Shown here: positions 48,199 through 58,520 of the stretch, piece after piece
How positions within the stretch are numbered: the first letter of the stretch is position 1
How the letters are laid out: the number at the start of each line of letters is the position of its first letter
Source: UBA6136 sp041178325
Lineage (GTDB): Bacteria; Pseudomonadota; Gammaproteobacteria; Methylococcales; Methylococcaceae
DNA length: 64,000 nt
Direction of reading: 5' to 3'
Assembly: GCA_041178325.1 (NCBI GenBank)
Contig: JBEGVN010000102.1
Location: forward strand, 1-64,000
Made by a program: the position numbers and the translations under genes
The notes under the pieces: generated by a model
What the model saw: the letters and a program-made list of their open reading frames with translations, nothing else
What the model was told of the DNA's origin: nothing
Database searches by the model: none

Positions 48199-49695
48199 TT
48201 ACTTCGCTGAAGGTGGGTTCCGGTCCGCCACAAATACGCCCAATATGGGATCGCTGGTGAATTCTGGAGGGAGGACGTTTTCTTTGGCGTCTAAAAGTAT
48301 CCCACTGCGCATTGCTGAGCGGAATGCTTCAAAGTCCGAGAGGATCCAATCCATGTAGCTTTCGGCAAAGCCTACAATGGCTCTGTCAAATCGGTTGCTG
48401 TGGCCAAGATAGCTGTGAATCGCAATGGATTGGCCAGAGCGTGCATGGGCCCGCGCCAGAGTAATGCCGGATAGCCACGCAAGATTCCTGATCTCAGAAA
48501 GGCCGAGATCCTGAGGATCTGGCTTATATTTCATATCACGTAATTGCCGGACATAAAACTCCCGACCCAGGGGCGCACGGACCCAGCCGAGAAATAGGTC
48601 GCTCGCGGCCTGCATGATGCGTTGCCCACGGACCACCCGTTTTCCATCGTGACGTATTGTTGGATCATTGAGATAGGCTGCCATCACGGAAGGCACGGCC
48701 TCCTTGACCTGTAAAACGATCAGGTCTTCCGGATGATGGCCCTGAAGGAGGTGGACATAGGCCGTTAGGCCTACGCTACCGACCCCGACCACTTTATGGC
48801 CAACATCAATCACGCGGTATCGGCTCAAGAGTTCACGGGTCGCAAGGTCAAGGCTTGCAGTGTATTCCTGATAAAGGTCTTGTTGGCGGGCCAGTTCGGC
48901 GCCGTTCAGGGGGATGCGGACCAGTGTTGGCGGATTGTTGATGAATTGTCGACCTGAGGGACCTGATTCGGTCAGTTTGAGAACGGCGGTCCAGCGGTCC
49001 CTCTCACGGGCTTTTTTGATATAGGCCTTAAATTGCTTGATTCCAGCTTTTCCGGTAAGCGCCTCAAGCGTACGTTCCATCCAGGTTTCATTTGGATGTT
49101 CGTACCAGATGTCGATTTCAGGGATGCGCGCATAGTGGGCCATGGCCTTACGATAGCTTTCAGCAAGTAAGGCGACGATTTCGTTACTTCTTGCATCAAT
49201 ATGCCCCTGCTCATGCAACGCCAGTCGATAGGATGTGGCTAAACGATGGAGATCCCATTCAAAGGGGCCAGGATGCGTCTCATCGAAGTCATTGATATCG
49301 AAGAGGACGTCGCGATTTGGGGCGGCAAAGAGGCCAAAATTGGCAAGGTGCGCATCACCACACAATTGAACATGAATGCCGGTGTTTTTTCGACCCTCTG
49401 CGAGATCGTGGGCCATCAAAAGTGCTGAACCGCGGTAAAAGGCGAATGCGCTCTGGCCCATCCGATGGTGGCGCAGCGGAAGCAGTTCCTGGATACGTGT
49501 TTTTTCCTGCTGTTGAATGAGAGTCACAGGATTGCGGATTCTGGCTACTCGGGAGATATCCCCCAAATCAGCGCGATGGAGATGTTTCCTGGCTCCGCGG
49601 CCGAAAAGGGCCAGTTGATCGGCGTTGGTCGGATCATTCACTTTCAGGGGGGCTGTCTTGTCCATACGTGATGTGGCTCCTGATCTTCTCAACAA
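48199..49695 (-). CDS. DUF2252 family protein (kinase-like fold)
   Basis: 498 residues (the second Met at 49665, MDKTAPL, is the more usual start). DUF2252 marks are clear: RHHRMGQSAFAFYRGSALLMAHDLA near 75-99, the HVQLCGDAHLANFGLFAAP segment with a kinase-like HxN loop (about 107-125), DINDFDETHPGPFEWDLHRLATS near 132-152, and GVGSVGLTAYVHLLQG near 302. The family resembles aminoglycoside phosphotransferase-like kinases but has no proven substrate. It is divergent from the oxoprolinase gene and has no partner here. Confidence 0.86.
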   Translation of the reverse strand: MLRRSGATSRMDKTAPLKVNDPTNADQLALFGRGARKHLHRADLGDISRVARIRNPVTLIQQQEKTRIQELLPLRHHRMGQSAFAFYRGSALLMAHDLAEGRKNTGIHVQLCGDAHLANFGLFAAPNRDVLFDINDFDETHPGPFEWDLHRLATSYRLALHEQGHIDARSNEIVALLAESYRKAMAHYARIPEIDIWYEHPNETWMERTLEALTGKAGIKQFKAYIKKARERDRWTAVLKLTESGPSGRQFINNPPTLVRIPLNGAELARQQDLYQEYTASLDLATRELLSRYRVIDVGHKVVGVGSVGLTAYVHLLQGHHPEDLIVLQVKEAVPSVMAAYLNDPTIRHDGKRVVRGQRIMQAASDLFLGWVRAPLGREFYVRQLRDMKYKPDPQDLGLSEIRNLAWLSGITLARAHARSGQSIAIHSYLGHSNRFDRAIVGFAESYMDWILSDFEAFRSAMRSGILLDAKENVLPPEFTSDPILGVFVADRNPPSAK

Positions 49696-49754
49696 TCAAA
49701 ATCGGCTAGGATTTTTGGTTCACTGTTTTTTCTTTTAACAGATACGGATTACAA

Positions 49755-52700
49755 ATGTCGGATCCCCGATGGGAATTTTGGGTGGACCGGGGCGGAACCT
49801 TCACGGATATTGTCGCGCGCAATCCTGAGGGTCAGCTCGTTGCCAAAAAGCTCTTGTCTGAAAACTCTGATCACTATGCAGATGCTGCATTGGAGGGGAT
49901 CCGTCTTTTCCTGGGTCTGAAAAAAGGGGCGGTGATGGGACCTGACCGGATTGCCTCAGTCAGAATGGGAACGACCGTTGCGACCAATGCCCTCCTTGAG
50001 CGCAAGGGTGAGCCGACCGTCTTAGTGACCACCCGCGGATTTCGGGATGTGCTTCGCATCGCTTATCAGAGTCGGCCTAAGCTCTTTGACCGACAAATCG
50101 TCCTGCCTGAACAGCTTTATACGAAGGTCATCGAAGCAAATGAACGCGTTGGAGCTGACGGGACACTGTTGCAGATACTGGATGAGGCTGCCCTCGAAAC
50201 GGAACTTTTACAGGCCTATGCTCAGGGAATACGGTCTGTTGCCATCGTATTTCTTCATGGCTACCGCTATCCGGGCCATGAGTTAACTGCCAGGGGGATC
50301 GCCCAAAAAATCGGCTTTGGTCAGATCTCGGTTTCCTCTGAGGTCAGCCGAGTCATCAAGGTGGTTTCCAGGGGGGATACCACCGTCATGGATGCCTATC
50401 TTTCTCCGATCCTTCGCCGGTATGTGGACACCATCGCAGACTTCCTGCCGGGGGTCGAGCTCCTATTTATGCAATCTTCTGGCGGGCTCACCGACGCGAA
50501 CCACTTCAAAGGGAAGGATGCCATTCTTTCAGGGCCTGCTGGAGGTATCGTCGCCATGGCTAGAACGGCGGGGCAGGCAGGCTTCAATCAGGTGATCGGG
50601 TTTGATATGGGGGGAACGTCCACGGATGTCTCTCATTATGCGGGCCGATTTGAGCGCAGCGACGAGACGCAGGTCGCAGGGGTGCGGATTCGTGTGCCCA
50701 TGCTGAGTATTGACACCATTGCTTCGGGCGGGGGCTCCGTTCTCTTCTTTGACGGCTCGCGCTGTAAGGTTGGTCCCGAGAGTGCTGGTGCTTGCCCCGG
50801 GCCTCGAAGCTATCGCCGAGGTGGGCCTTTGACGGTGACCGATGCCAACGTCATGGTCGGAAAAATTCGACCCGATATGTTTCCTGCAATCTTTGGCTTG
50901 AGTGGCCGTGAACCCTTGGATGCAGAAGATGTGAGAGAGGCATTCTTGTTATGGTCCAGTGAGATGGGAAAGACACCGGAGGCCTTGGCTGAAGGATTTA
51001 TCCAGATTGCGGTTCAGCAAATGGCTAATGCCATTCGAAAGATCTCCATCGGCGCGGGACACGAACCTCAAGATTATGTCCTTCAGTGTTTTGGTGGGGC
51101 GGGCGGGCAACATGCGTGTCTTGTAGCTGAGGCACTCGGTATCCAGAGGATACTCCTACATCCTTTTTCTGGGGTTTTGTCGGCCTTTGGAATGGGGATG
51201 GCCGATCAGTCGGTGGTTCTATCAGAAACACTGGAGCTTCCATTGACCGATTCGCAGATGCTGACTATTCAGCAGCGTATCGAAGCGCTCTCGCTGAAGG
51301 CCCAAAAGGCGATCACGGATCAGGTGGGTGGAGTGGAAGGAGTATCCCTTCAATCCTGGCTCCATGTGCGCTACCGAAGTTCAGATCAAAGCTATCCCAT
51401 AGAAACAGGCCCAGTTGAAGCGGTTGTGGCAGCCTTTGAAAATCAGTATCGGCGCCGTAATGCTTATTTATCGGAGGGTGATCCCTTGATGGTGGCTTCG
51501 ATTTCGGTCGAAGCCCTGAAACCGGCCGTGCTTCCGGAAGACACAGGTATCTCCCAGGGGAGCCCGACGTGCAAGGAGGCGTTGAAGCGAACGCGTTTTT
51601 ATACCCAAGGCAGCTGGGTCGATGCTGTGCTCCTGCCGCGAAGCGATCTTGGGACCGGTGAATGGCTCGAGGGGCCAGCCATACTGACCGAAGAAAACAC
51701 CACAACGGTCGTGGAGCCGGGTTGGTGGGCCACGGTCGATCTTCTGGGGAATCTTTTACTTGAATACAGGGGCATTGTCTCGAGGCCCCTCACCAAATCC
51801 GCCGTTTTCGATCCCATACGTCTTGAAGTTTTCAATAACCTCTTTATGAACATCGCAGAGGAGATGGGGGTTCAGCTCCAGTCGACTGCAAGCTCCGTCA
51901 ATATCAAGGAGCGACTCGACTTCTCCTGTGCGCTTTTTGATTGTGAGGGGGCGTTGATTGCCAATGCACCCCATATGCCGGTGCATCTTGGATCCATGGG
52001 GGACAGTATTCGGACCGTAATCCGTGACTGTGGCGCGACAATTCAGCCTGGAGATATACAGGTTTTGAATGATCCCTATCAGGGAGGAACACATCTTCCG
52101 GATATTACGGTCGTGACCCCGGTTTTCCTGAATGAGGGCAGGAAAAAGACAGCGCCTGATTTCTGGGTGGCAAGTCGTGGGCACCATGCTGATATCGGTG
52201 GGGTCACCCCAGGATCTATGCCGCCCTTCTCGGCATCCATTGAGGAGGAAGGTATTCGGATTCAGAACTTTCGTCTGGTCAGCCATGGGGTTGTTCACGA
52301 AAATGATTTCCTCAAGTTATTAGCGCAAAGTCCTTATCCTGCAAGAAACCCGGCTCAGAATCTCAGGGACCTTCGGGCGCAAGTAGCGGCAAATCAAAAA
52401 GGAGTTGAGGCGCTTAAAAAAGCCGCACAGGTACATGGCGAAAAGGTCGTCAAGGCCTATATGACCCATGTGCTCGATCACGCAGAACAAAAGGTCAGGC
52501 AGGCTATCACAAGACTCAAGGAGGGACGTTTTGCGCTAACGCTGGATAACGGCGCAAGAATCGAGGTGGCTGTTATTGTCGATGGACGCAATGGCGAATG
52601 CACGGTGGACCTGACGGGGAGCAGTCCGATGCTTCCCAACAACTTCAATTGTCCGAAATCGATCGTCAAGGCCGCGGTCCTTTATGTTTTCCGAACCCTC

Positions 52701-53405
52701 GTTGAGGAGGATCTGCCGCTGAATGAGGGCTGTCTTCGTCCGGTGAAAATCATCATTCCGGAAGGATCCATGCTCGACCCTCGATCTCCGGCAGCTGTCG
52801 TTGCCGGCAATGTTGAAACCTCGACATGTATTGCGAATGCCCTCTATGGCGCTTTGGGCGTGATGGCTTCTGCGCAACCCACCATGAACAATCTGACCTT
52901 TGGGAACTTCCGGCATCAGTATTACGAAACCCTCTCAGGGGGCAGTGGTGCAGGTGCCTATTTCGATCAGGAGGGAAGGGTCTGCGGTGGCTTTGATGGC
53001 GTATCCGTTGTTCAAACCCATATGACCAACTCCCGTCTAACGGATCCGGAAGTTCTCGAAATGCGGTTTCCGGTCAGGGTTGAAAACCATGGGGTTCGGG
53101 AGGGATCAGGAGGACGCGGCCGATGGCGTGGCGGTGATGGGGCGATTCGGACGCTTAGGTTTTTAGAGCCCATGACGGTCAGCTTGCTGAGTAATGGCCG
53201 AAAACAGGGGGCTTTTGGAGTGGCCGGGGGGCAATCAGGAATGCCGGGTATCAATCGTCTGATTCGAGAGAACGGAACTGAAGAAAATCTGGAGCATCTG
53301 GCGCAGGTGAATGTATCAGCCGGAGATCAACTCCAAATAGAGACCCCGGGTGGAGGGGGATATGGTCACCTGGATGGCGAGGAATGGATTCGTCAGGAGT
53401 CGTAA
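49755..53405 (+). CDS. 5-oxoprolinase (ATP-hydrolysing), fused HyuA-HyuB
   Basis: Converts 5-oxo-L-proline to L-glutamate with ATP. 1216 residues with the HyuA-type ATPase half first (RGGTFTDIVARNPEG 12-26; GFDMGGTSTDVSHY near 288; ASGGGSVLFFDG near 325) and the HyuB-type half from about 690 (DPIRLEVFNNLFMNIAEEMG; NDPYQGGTHLPDITVV; GHHADIGGVTPGSMPP near 815). The fused bacterial and eukaryotic form is common. Relatives act on hydantoins, so substrate is not certain. Single gene, followed after 82 bp by PEP synthase. Confidence 0.9.
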   Translation: MSDPRWEFWVDRGGTFTDIVARNPEGQLVAKKLLSENSDHYADAALEGIRLFLGLKKGAVMGPDRIASVRMGTTVATNALLERKGEPTVLVTTRGFRDVLRIAYQSRPKLFDRQIVLPEQLYTKVIEANERVGADGTLLQILDEAALETELLQAYAQGIRSVAIVFLHGYRYPGHELTARGIAQKIGFGQISVSSEVSRVIKVVSRGDTTVMDAYLSPILRRYVDTIADFLPGVELLFMQSSGGLTDANHFKGKDAILSGPAGGIVAMARTAGQAGFNQVIGFDMGGTSTDVSHYAGRFERSDETQVAGVRIRVPMLSIDTIASGGGSVLFFDGSRCKVGPESAGACPGPRSYRRGGPLTVTDANVMVGKIRPDMFPAIFGLSGREPLDAEDVREAFLLWSSEMGKTPEALAEGFIQIAVQQMANAIRKISIGAGHEPQDYVLQCFGGAGGQHACLVAEALGIQRILLHPFSGVLSAFGMGMADQSVVLSETLELPLTDSQMLTIQQRIEALSLKAQKAITDQVGGVEGVSLQSWLHVRYRSSDQSYPIETGPVEAVVAAFENQYRRRNAYLSEGDPLMVASISVEALKPAVLPEDTGISQGSPTCKEALKRTRFYTQGSWVDAVLLPRSDLGTGEWLEGPAILTEENTTTVVEPGWWATVDLLGNLLLEYRGIVSRPLTKSAVFDPIRLEVFNNLFMNIAEEMGVQLQSTASSVNIKERLDFSCALFDCEGALIANAPHMPVHLGSMGDSIRTVIRDCGATIQPGDIQVLNDPYQGGTHLPDITVVTPVFLNEGRKKTAPDFWVASRGHHADIGGVTPGSMPPFSASIEEEGIRIQNFRLVSHGVVHENDFLKLLAQSPYPARNPAQNLRDLRAQVAANQKGVEALKKAAQVHGEKVVKAYMTHVLDHAEQKVRQAITRLKEGRFALTLDNGARIEVAVIVDGRNGECTVDLTGSSPMLPNNFNCPKSIVKAAVLYVFRTLVEEDLPLNEGCLRPVKIIIPEGSMLDPRSPAAVVAGNVETSTCIANALYGALGVMASAQPTMNNLTFGNFRHQYYETLSGGSGAGAYFDQEGRVCGGFDGVSVVQTHMTNSRLTDPEVLEMRFPVRVENHGVREGSGGRGRWRGGDGAIRTLRFLEPMTVSLLSNGRKQGAFGVAGGQSGMPGINRLIRENGTEENLEHLAQVNVSAGDQLQIETPGGGGYGHLDGEEWIRQES

Positions 53406-53487
53406 TCTGCCGCATGGCGTTGATTGATTCGGAGGCATAGACTCACGCTCGCAAAGGCTTAAAACCATACTTCTTGCGAGGTAATTC

Positions 53488-55935
53488 ATGTCGAATGTGC
53501 TACGCCATCAAGTTGCCATTCTTTGGTTTAGTGAGATCGGTATTGAGGACGTTCCCCTGGTCGGTGGGAAGAATGCCTCTTTGGGAGAAATGTATCGGGC
53601 CTTGCGACCTCAGGGCATCCGGATTCCCAACGGCTTTGCAATCACGGCGACTGCATACCATCGGTTTATTGATACCACAGGCGTTGCGGGAACGCTTCGT
53701 GATGTTCTTGCCGGACTGAATACAGAGGATATTGCTGATCTTCAGTCGCGAGGCCAACGTGCCCGTCAAGCCATTCTGGATGCAATCCTTCCGTCCGATC
53801 TGCAGGAGGCGATCCTTGAGGCTTATACCCGTCTTTCAGAGGAGGCAGGAAAAGGTCCCCTCGATGTGGCGGTCAGATCCAGTGCGACCGCTGAAGACCT
53901 TCCGGATGCGAGTTTTGCAGGTCAACAGGAAACCTATCTCAACGTTCAAGGAGCCGCTGCACTCTTGGAATGCGTCAAGCGCTGCTTTGCTTCCCTCTAC
54001 ACGGATCGCGCAATTTCCTATCGGGTTGATAAGGGATTTGGGGATCTGCGGGTGGGTCTTTCGGTCTGTGTTCAGCGCATGGTTCGCTCTGATCTTGCGG
54101 CGGCAGGCGTGATGTTTTCTATAGATACTGAGACCGGATTTGAGAATGCGGTCCTGATCAATGCGTCCTACGGGCTCGGTGAGAACGTCGTGGCTGGATC
54201 GGTGAATCCTGACGAGTTTTATGTGTTCAAACCGACCTTGAAGGAGGGCTTTCGGCCGATTCTTCGAAAACAGCTGGGAACCAAGGAACAGAAGCTTATC
54301 TATGATCAGGGTGGCGGGCGAATGACCCGAAATATCCCGGTGCCGATCGAAGAACAGCGGGAATTCTCAATCGGAGACGATGACATCCTCACTTTGGCGC
54401 GGTGGGCCATCGAAATTGAAGCGTATTACACAAAAAAACGTGAGAAGCCCTCTCCCATGGATATCGAGTGGGGCAAAGATGGCCGAACGGGCGAACTCTT
54501 TATCCTTCAGGCGCGCCCGGAAACCGTCCACTCCCGAAGAAATCTTGCAGATATCGAGACCTACCGGCTGGCAGCCATAGATGATTCGGCTCCCTTGATC
54601 ACTGGACGGAGTGTTGGCTCACGAATTGCGCATGGGCGTATCCGGGTCATTCATTCAGTGCAAGAGCTTCATCTTTTTCAAGAGGGTGAGGTTCTCGTCG
54701 CGGACCGAACAGATCCCGATTGGGAGCCCAGCATGAAAAAGGCTGCGGCCATCGTCACCAACCGGGGAGGGAGGACCTGTCACGCGGCCATCATCAGTCG
54801 GGAGCTTGGAGTGCCGGCCGTTGTGGGGACCGAATCAGGCACCGCATTGCTTCAGAACGGTATGGAGGTCACCGTCTCTTGTGCGGAGGGCGATATGGGA
54901 TTTGTCTATGCGGGTTTGATTCCCTTTGAGGTCGATCGGATATCACTGTCGACGATCCCAAGGCCCTCAACGAAGATCATGATGAACATTGGAAATCCTG
55001 ATGAGGCCTTTCGTCTTTCATTTCTTCCGAATGATGGAGTGGGGCTGGCCCGGCAGGAGTTCATCATTACTAACGCGATCAAGGTGCACCCAAGGGCATT
55101 GATCGACTACGGAAAGAGGGAAGACCCTGCAACCCATTCAGCGATTGATCGCCTGACCGCGGGTTATCAGAACAAGCCCGATTTCTTTGTCGAGCGTCTG
55201 GCAGAAGGGGCAGGCATGATAGCGGCTGCCTTTTATCCCAAAGATGTCGTCATTCGCATGAGTGACTTCAAATCCAATGAGTACGCTAACCTCGTAGGTG
55301 GCCGTCCTTATGAACCGGTAGAAGAGAATCCGATGATCGGATTCCGTGGGGCGAGTCGTTATTATGATCCCCGATACAAGGAGGCCTTTGCCCTTGAGTG
55401 TCAGGCGATGAGAAAGGTCCGTGATGAGATGGGTCTGACGAATCTCAAAATCATGATTCCTTTCTGTCGAACGGTAGAAGAGGGCCGCAAGGTTTTGGCC
55501 GTCATGGCCGAGTCCGGACTTGTGCGAGGGGTCAATGGGCTTGAGGTCTATGTTATGTGTGAGATTCCGAGTAACGTGATTTTGGCGCGAGAGTTTGCCG
55601 AAATCTTCGATGGGTTTTCCATTGGTTCCAATGATCTGACCCAGCTTATTCTGGGTGTCGATCGGGACTCGGAAATCGTCGCTCACATCTTTGATGAGAG
55701 GAACCCAGCGGTCATGCAGTCGATTGCCAAGGTCATCAAGGAGGTCAAGGCGGCTGGACGAAAGATTGGGATTTGCGGCCAGGCTCCGAGTGATTACCCT
55801 GAGTTTGCCTCTTTTTTGGTGGATTGTGGCATCGATAGTATCTCGTTAAATCCGGATGTTGTGGTCAAGACGATCCTGCAGCTCGAAAGTCCAAAAGCAA
55901 TCCCAAGAGCCGGTTCAGCTTTTCCTTGCCATTAA
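53488..55935 (+). CDS. ppsA: Phosphoenolpyruvate synthase
   Basis: Cytosolic enzyme making PEP from pyruvate, ATP and water for gluconeogenesis. 815 residues, usual size. N-terminal ATP-grasp domain with VGGKNASLGEMYRAL near 25-39 and AVRSSATAEDLPDASFAGQQET near 128-149; the swivelling phospho-His domain with GGRTCHAAIISRELG, catalytic H432; C-terminal PEP-binding barrel with GSNDLTQLILGVDRDS near 713 and IGICGQAPSD near 770 with its conserved Cys. GCGAGG is 7-8 bp upstream of the start. Works downstream of NifJ on pyruvate. No PEP synthase regulatory kinase (ppsR) gene is next to it. Confidence 0.94.
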   Translation: MSNVLRHQVAILWFSEIGIEDVPLVGGKNASLGEMYRALRPQGIRIPNGFAITATAYHRFIDTTGVAGTLRDVLAGLNTEDIADLQSRGQRARQAILDAILPSDLQEAILEAYTRLSEEAGKGPLDVAVRSSATAEDLPDASFAGQQETYLNVQGAAALLECVKRCFASLYTDRAISYRVDKGFGDLRVGLSVCVQRMVRSDLAAAGVMFSIDTETGFENAVLINASYGLGENVVAGSVNPDEFYVFKPTLKEGFRPILRKQLGTKEQKLIYDQGGGRMTRNIPVPIEEQREFSIGDDDILTLARWAIEIEAYYTKKREKPSPMDIEWGKDGRTGELFILQARPETVHSRRNLADIETYRLAAIDDSAPLITGRSVGSRIAHGRIRVIHSVQELHLFQEGEVLVADRTDPDWEPSMKKAAAIVTNRGGRTCHAAIISRELGVPAVVGTESGTALLQNGMEVTVSCAEGDMGFVYAGLIPFEVDRISLSTIPRPSTKIMMNIGNPDEAFRLSFLPNDGVGLARQEFIITNAIKVHPRALIDYGKREDPATHSAIDRLTAGYQNKPDFFVERLAEGAGMIAAAFYPKDVVIRMSDFKSNEYANLVGGRPYEPVEENPMIGFRGASRYYDPRYKEAFALECQAMRKVRDEMGLTNLKIMIPFCRTVEEGRKVLAVMAESGLVRGVNGLEVYVMCEIPSNVILAREFAEIFDGFSIGSNDLTQLILGVDRDSEIVAHIFDERNPAVMQSIAKVIKEVKAAGRKIGICGQAPSDYPEFASFLVDCGIDSISLNPDVVVKTILQLESPKAIPRAGSAFPCH

Positions 55936-55953
55936 TTATTTTTCGGAGTCAAC

Positions 55954-56748
55954 GTGAAATACTTGTCGTTAATTGGGGCGATTTGCATGGCGTTTTTGGC
56001 CTCTTGCGCTCATCAGGAGGCCCCCTTGACGCATGGTCGATGGGTAGACCTTACGCATTCCTTTTCAGAAGCAACCATCTATTGGCCCAATGCCGATCAT
56101 TTCAAACTGGAAAAGGTTTATGACGGTCATGCAGCGGGGGGCTACCATTACTCCGCTAACCGTTATGCAGCCGCAGAACATGGCGGCACGCACATGGATG
56201 CGCCTATTCACTTTGATATCAAGGGTGAAACTGTTGAGAAAATCAGGATCGACCAGACGATTGGTCCTGGAGTTGTCGTTAATGTCAGTGGTAATGCGTC
56301 CAAGGACCGTGATTATCGGGTGACGCCTTCAGACTTTTTGGCTTTTGAATCGAAAGAGGGGCGGATTCCAAAGGGAGCCATCGTTCTCATTCGGACGGGG
56401 TATGACCGCTTTTGGCCGGATCCCAAGCAATACCTTGGTACCGATGAGCGAGGCGATACTGCGATTCCCAAGTTACATTTTCCGGGTCTTTCCCCCGAAG
56501 GTGCCCGCTGGCTTGTTGAACAACGCGGGGTGAGGGCGGTTGGGCTGGATACAGCAAGCATCGATTATGGCCAATCCCGGCTTTTTGAAAGCCATCGCAT
56601 TCTGGCACTTCACTCGATTCCTATTTTCGAGAATCTGAAAGGTCTGGATCAATTGCCGGCAAAAGGTGCGCTCGTCATTGCGCTCCCGATGAAAATCGAG
56701 GGGGGCAGTGGGGCGCCTCTTCGGGCTACCGCCTTTGTTAGTGATTAG
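55954..56748 (+). CDS. Cyclase/kynurenine formamidase-like lipoprotein
   Basis: 264-residue metal hydrolase of the cyclase superfamily (relatives: kynurenine formamidase, isatin hydrolase). GTG start with CGGAG upstream. Signal with lipobox LASC places it as an envelope lipoprotein, unusual for the family. The metal site motif HGGTHMDAPIHF (about 71-82) is intact, as is GLDTASIDYG near 195. RTGYDRFW near 147 and the closing ATAFV segment are typical. Substrate unknown. 18 bp after ppsA, so probably cotranscribed. Confidence 0.86.
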   Translation: MKYLSLIGAICMAFLASCAHQEAPLTHGRWVDLTHSFSEATIYWPNADHFKLEKVYDGHAAGGYHYSANRYAAAEHGGTHMDAPIHFDIKGETVEKIRIDQTIGPGVVVNVSGNASKDRDYRVTPSDFLAFESKEGRIPKGAIVLIRTGYDRFWPDPKQYLGTDERGDTAIPKLHFPGLSPEGARWLVEQRGVRAVGLDTASIDYGQSRLFESHRILALHSIPIFENLKGLDQLPAKGALVIALPMKIEGGSGAPLRATAFVSD

Positions 56749-56751
56749 GAC

Positions 56752-57546
56752 CTAGGCCTGTCTTAAAAACAAACCGACAGTGAGGCCAAGTCCGATCAGG
56801 ATGACGAAAGCCCGCAGAAACTTTTCGTTGATGTGGCCAAGGAGATGAGACCCCGTTGCGAACCCCAAGACAGCACCGGTAGCAAGAGTCAGTGCGGCTG
56901 TCCAGCTGAGGGCCGATGAGGTCACGAAGACGCTCACCGCAGAAAGATTCATAACCGCTGCAAAGATATTCTTCAGACTTCCCGCTGCTCGGGTCGTAAA
57001 TCCTGCCATGCTGAGAGCGGCTAGCATCAAGAACCCAATACCACCGCCAAAATACCCGCCATAAATAGCGATGAGAAATTGACTTAAAAGCAGTGTCTTC
57101 GAACCATGAGCCCCACGCGATGGCCCCGATTTTTTCCTGAAACTTCCCCAAGCAAAAAGCAGCGTTGCGAAAAGGACGAGCCAGGGCAGAAGGATGGAAA
57201 AAAGACGGGGTGGCGTTCCCATTAGAAGCAGGCCACCCAGGGCTCCGCCCAGAAGACTGATGAAAATGAGGCTCCAAAGTCGACCGGGTCTCTCTTTTCC
57301 CAGGTTGCGATAGCCTATGCTGCCGGAAACCGCCTGGCCGGGAAAAAGCGCGACGGTCGAGGTGATATTGGCCTCAATGGGCGTGAGTCCTGCGGCCATC
57401 AATGCAGGAAGTGTGACGAAGGATCCACCCCCTGCCAGCGCATTCTGAATGCCAGCCCACAGCCCGACCAGAACCAGGAGTACCCCATGGAAGATGGGTT
57501 CGCTCGCGAATTGGTTTAGGGTATCAAGCCAGGTATTCTCAGTCAT
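56752..57546 (-). CDS. TauE/SafE (TSUP) family membrane permease
   Basis: 264-residue membrane protein with about eight spans in two halves. GLWAGIQNALAGGGSFVTLPALMAAGLTPIEANITSTVALFPGQ (33-76) and the matching second half YGGYFGGGIGFLMLAALSMAGFTTRAAGSLKN (about 160-191) are the TSUP repeat motifs. Family members export or import sulfite, sulfoacetate or related anions. No sulfur gene is next to it, so the substrate is open. It shares a minus-strand run with the CorA and MFS genes (11 bp gap to CorA). Confidence 0.88.
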   Translation of the reverse strand: MTENTWLDTLNQFASEPIFHGVLLVLVGLWAGIQNALAGGGSFVTLPALMAAGLTPIEANITSTVALFPGQAVSGSIGYRNLGKERPGRLWSLIFISLLGGALGGLLLMGTPPRLFSILLPWLVLFATLLFAWGSFRKKSGPSRGAHGSKTLLLSQFLIAIYGGYFGGGIGFLMLAALSMAGFTTRAAGSLKNIFAAVMNLSAVSVFVTSSALSWTAALTLATGAVLGFATGSHLLGHINEKFLRAFVILIGLGLTVGLFLRQA

Positions 57547-57557
57547 GGGCGGGATAA

Positions 57558-58520
57558 TTAAAGCCAGCCTGAGGATTTCAGCTTTTTGTAGAGCTCTCTG
57601 CAGGCAAGACCCGTCAAGCCCAAAACCACGGGATAGCCGATGTCCCAGTCATAAAGAGGCATGTATTTGAAGTTGGTCCCGTACATCGTGAAGATGATGG
57701 TGGGAAGCGTCAGAATTGCACCCCAGCCCGCAAGCCGCTTGACCACTTCGTTTTGGCGGATCGTGATCAGGGACATATTGACCTGAAGTGCATCGGAAAG
57801 TGCATCCCGTAACATGAAGGTCAGGCGATTGGTGCGCTGGACGTGATCCTGAATGTCACGGTAATAGGGGATCAGCTCCTTAGGAACGATCTCTGGATGT
57901 AGCCTTGAGAGTTCCGCACACATATCGCCAACGGGTGCCGACATGTTGTGGAGTCGGGCAACCTTGCGCTTAAGATCATAGATGCTCTGGATCTCACTGC
58001 TTTCGAAGCGGTTATCGAAAATCATGGACTCCAGATGGTCTAGTTTTTCCTGCAGGTGGACTCCAATCAGCATTAGTTCATCGACCAGGTAATCCAAGAC
58101 GGCATAAAGGATAAACCCTGCCCCAAAGTTCAAGAATTCGGGTGAGGCATGGCAGCGGTCTTCGACCGTGCTGTAATCCACATGGCTCTTATGCTGAATG
58201 AGAATAATGAAGCGGGTGGATAAAAAGATGTGAAGTTCGCCGTACTGAACCTCTTTGTTCTCCCTTAAAAGCCCTGTATGAATCGCCATGAACAGGGTGT
58301 CGCCATATTCTTCGAGCTTCGGGCGTTGGTGTGCTGAGGAAGCGTCTTCAATCGCCAGTTCGTGAAGTTTGAAACAGTCCTGAAGCGCTTTGAGATCCTT
58401 TTTCTCGGGGTTCTCAAGGTAAAGAAGGATGAAAGCTTCTGGATCATCGAGCACATGCCGAACGTTTTCGAAATCGTTGATGGGACTTACGTCGGATGAT
58501 CGGAAGACGGTTAATTTCAT
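57558..58520 (-). CDS. CorA-family divalent cation channel with GTN signature
   Basis: 320 residues. Cytosolic alpha/beta domain, long stalk helix and two C-terminal membrane spans, as in CorA. The pore loop signature, usually YGMNF, reads YGTNFKYMP near 287-295, so Met of GMN is Thr; GxN variants occur in the family and can change ion choice. The rest (IFTMYGTNF, DWDIGYPVVLGL) is well kept. The substrate may be Mg2+, Co2+ or Zn2+. Close to the TSUP gene on the same strand. Confidence 0.87.
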   Translation of the reverse strand: MKLTVFRSSDVSPINDFENVRHVLDDPEAFILLYLENPEKKDLKALQDCFKLHELAIEDASSAHQRPKLEEYGDTLFMAIHTGLLRENKEVQYGELHIFLSTRFIILIQHKSHVDYSTVEDRCHASPEFLNFGAGFILYAVLDYLVDELMLIGVHLQEKLDHLESMIFDNRFESSEIQSIYDLKRKVARLHNMSAPVGDMCAELSRLHPEIVPKELIPYYRDIQDHVQRTNRLTFMLRDALSDALQVNMSLITIRQNEVVKRLAGWGAILTLPTIIFTMYGTNFKYMPLYDWDIGYPVVLGLTGLACRELYKKLKSSGWL

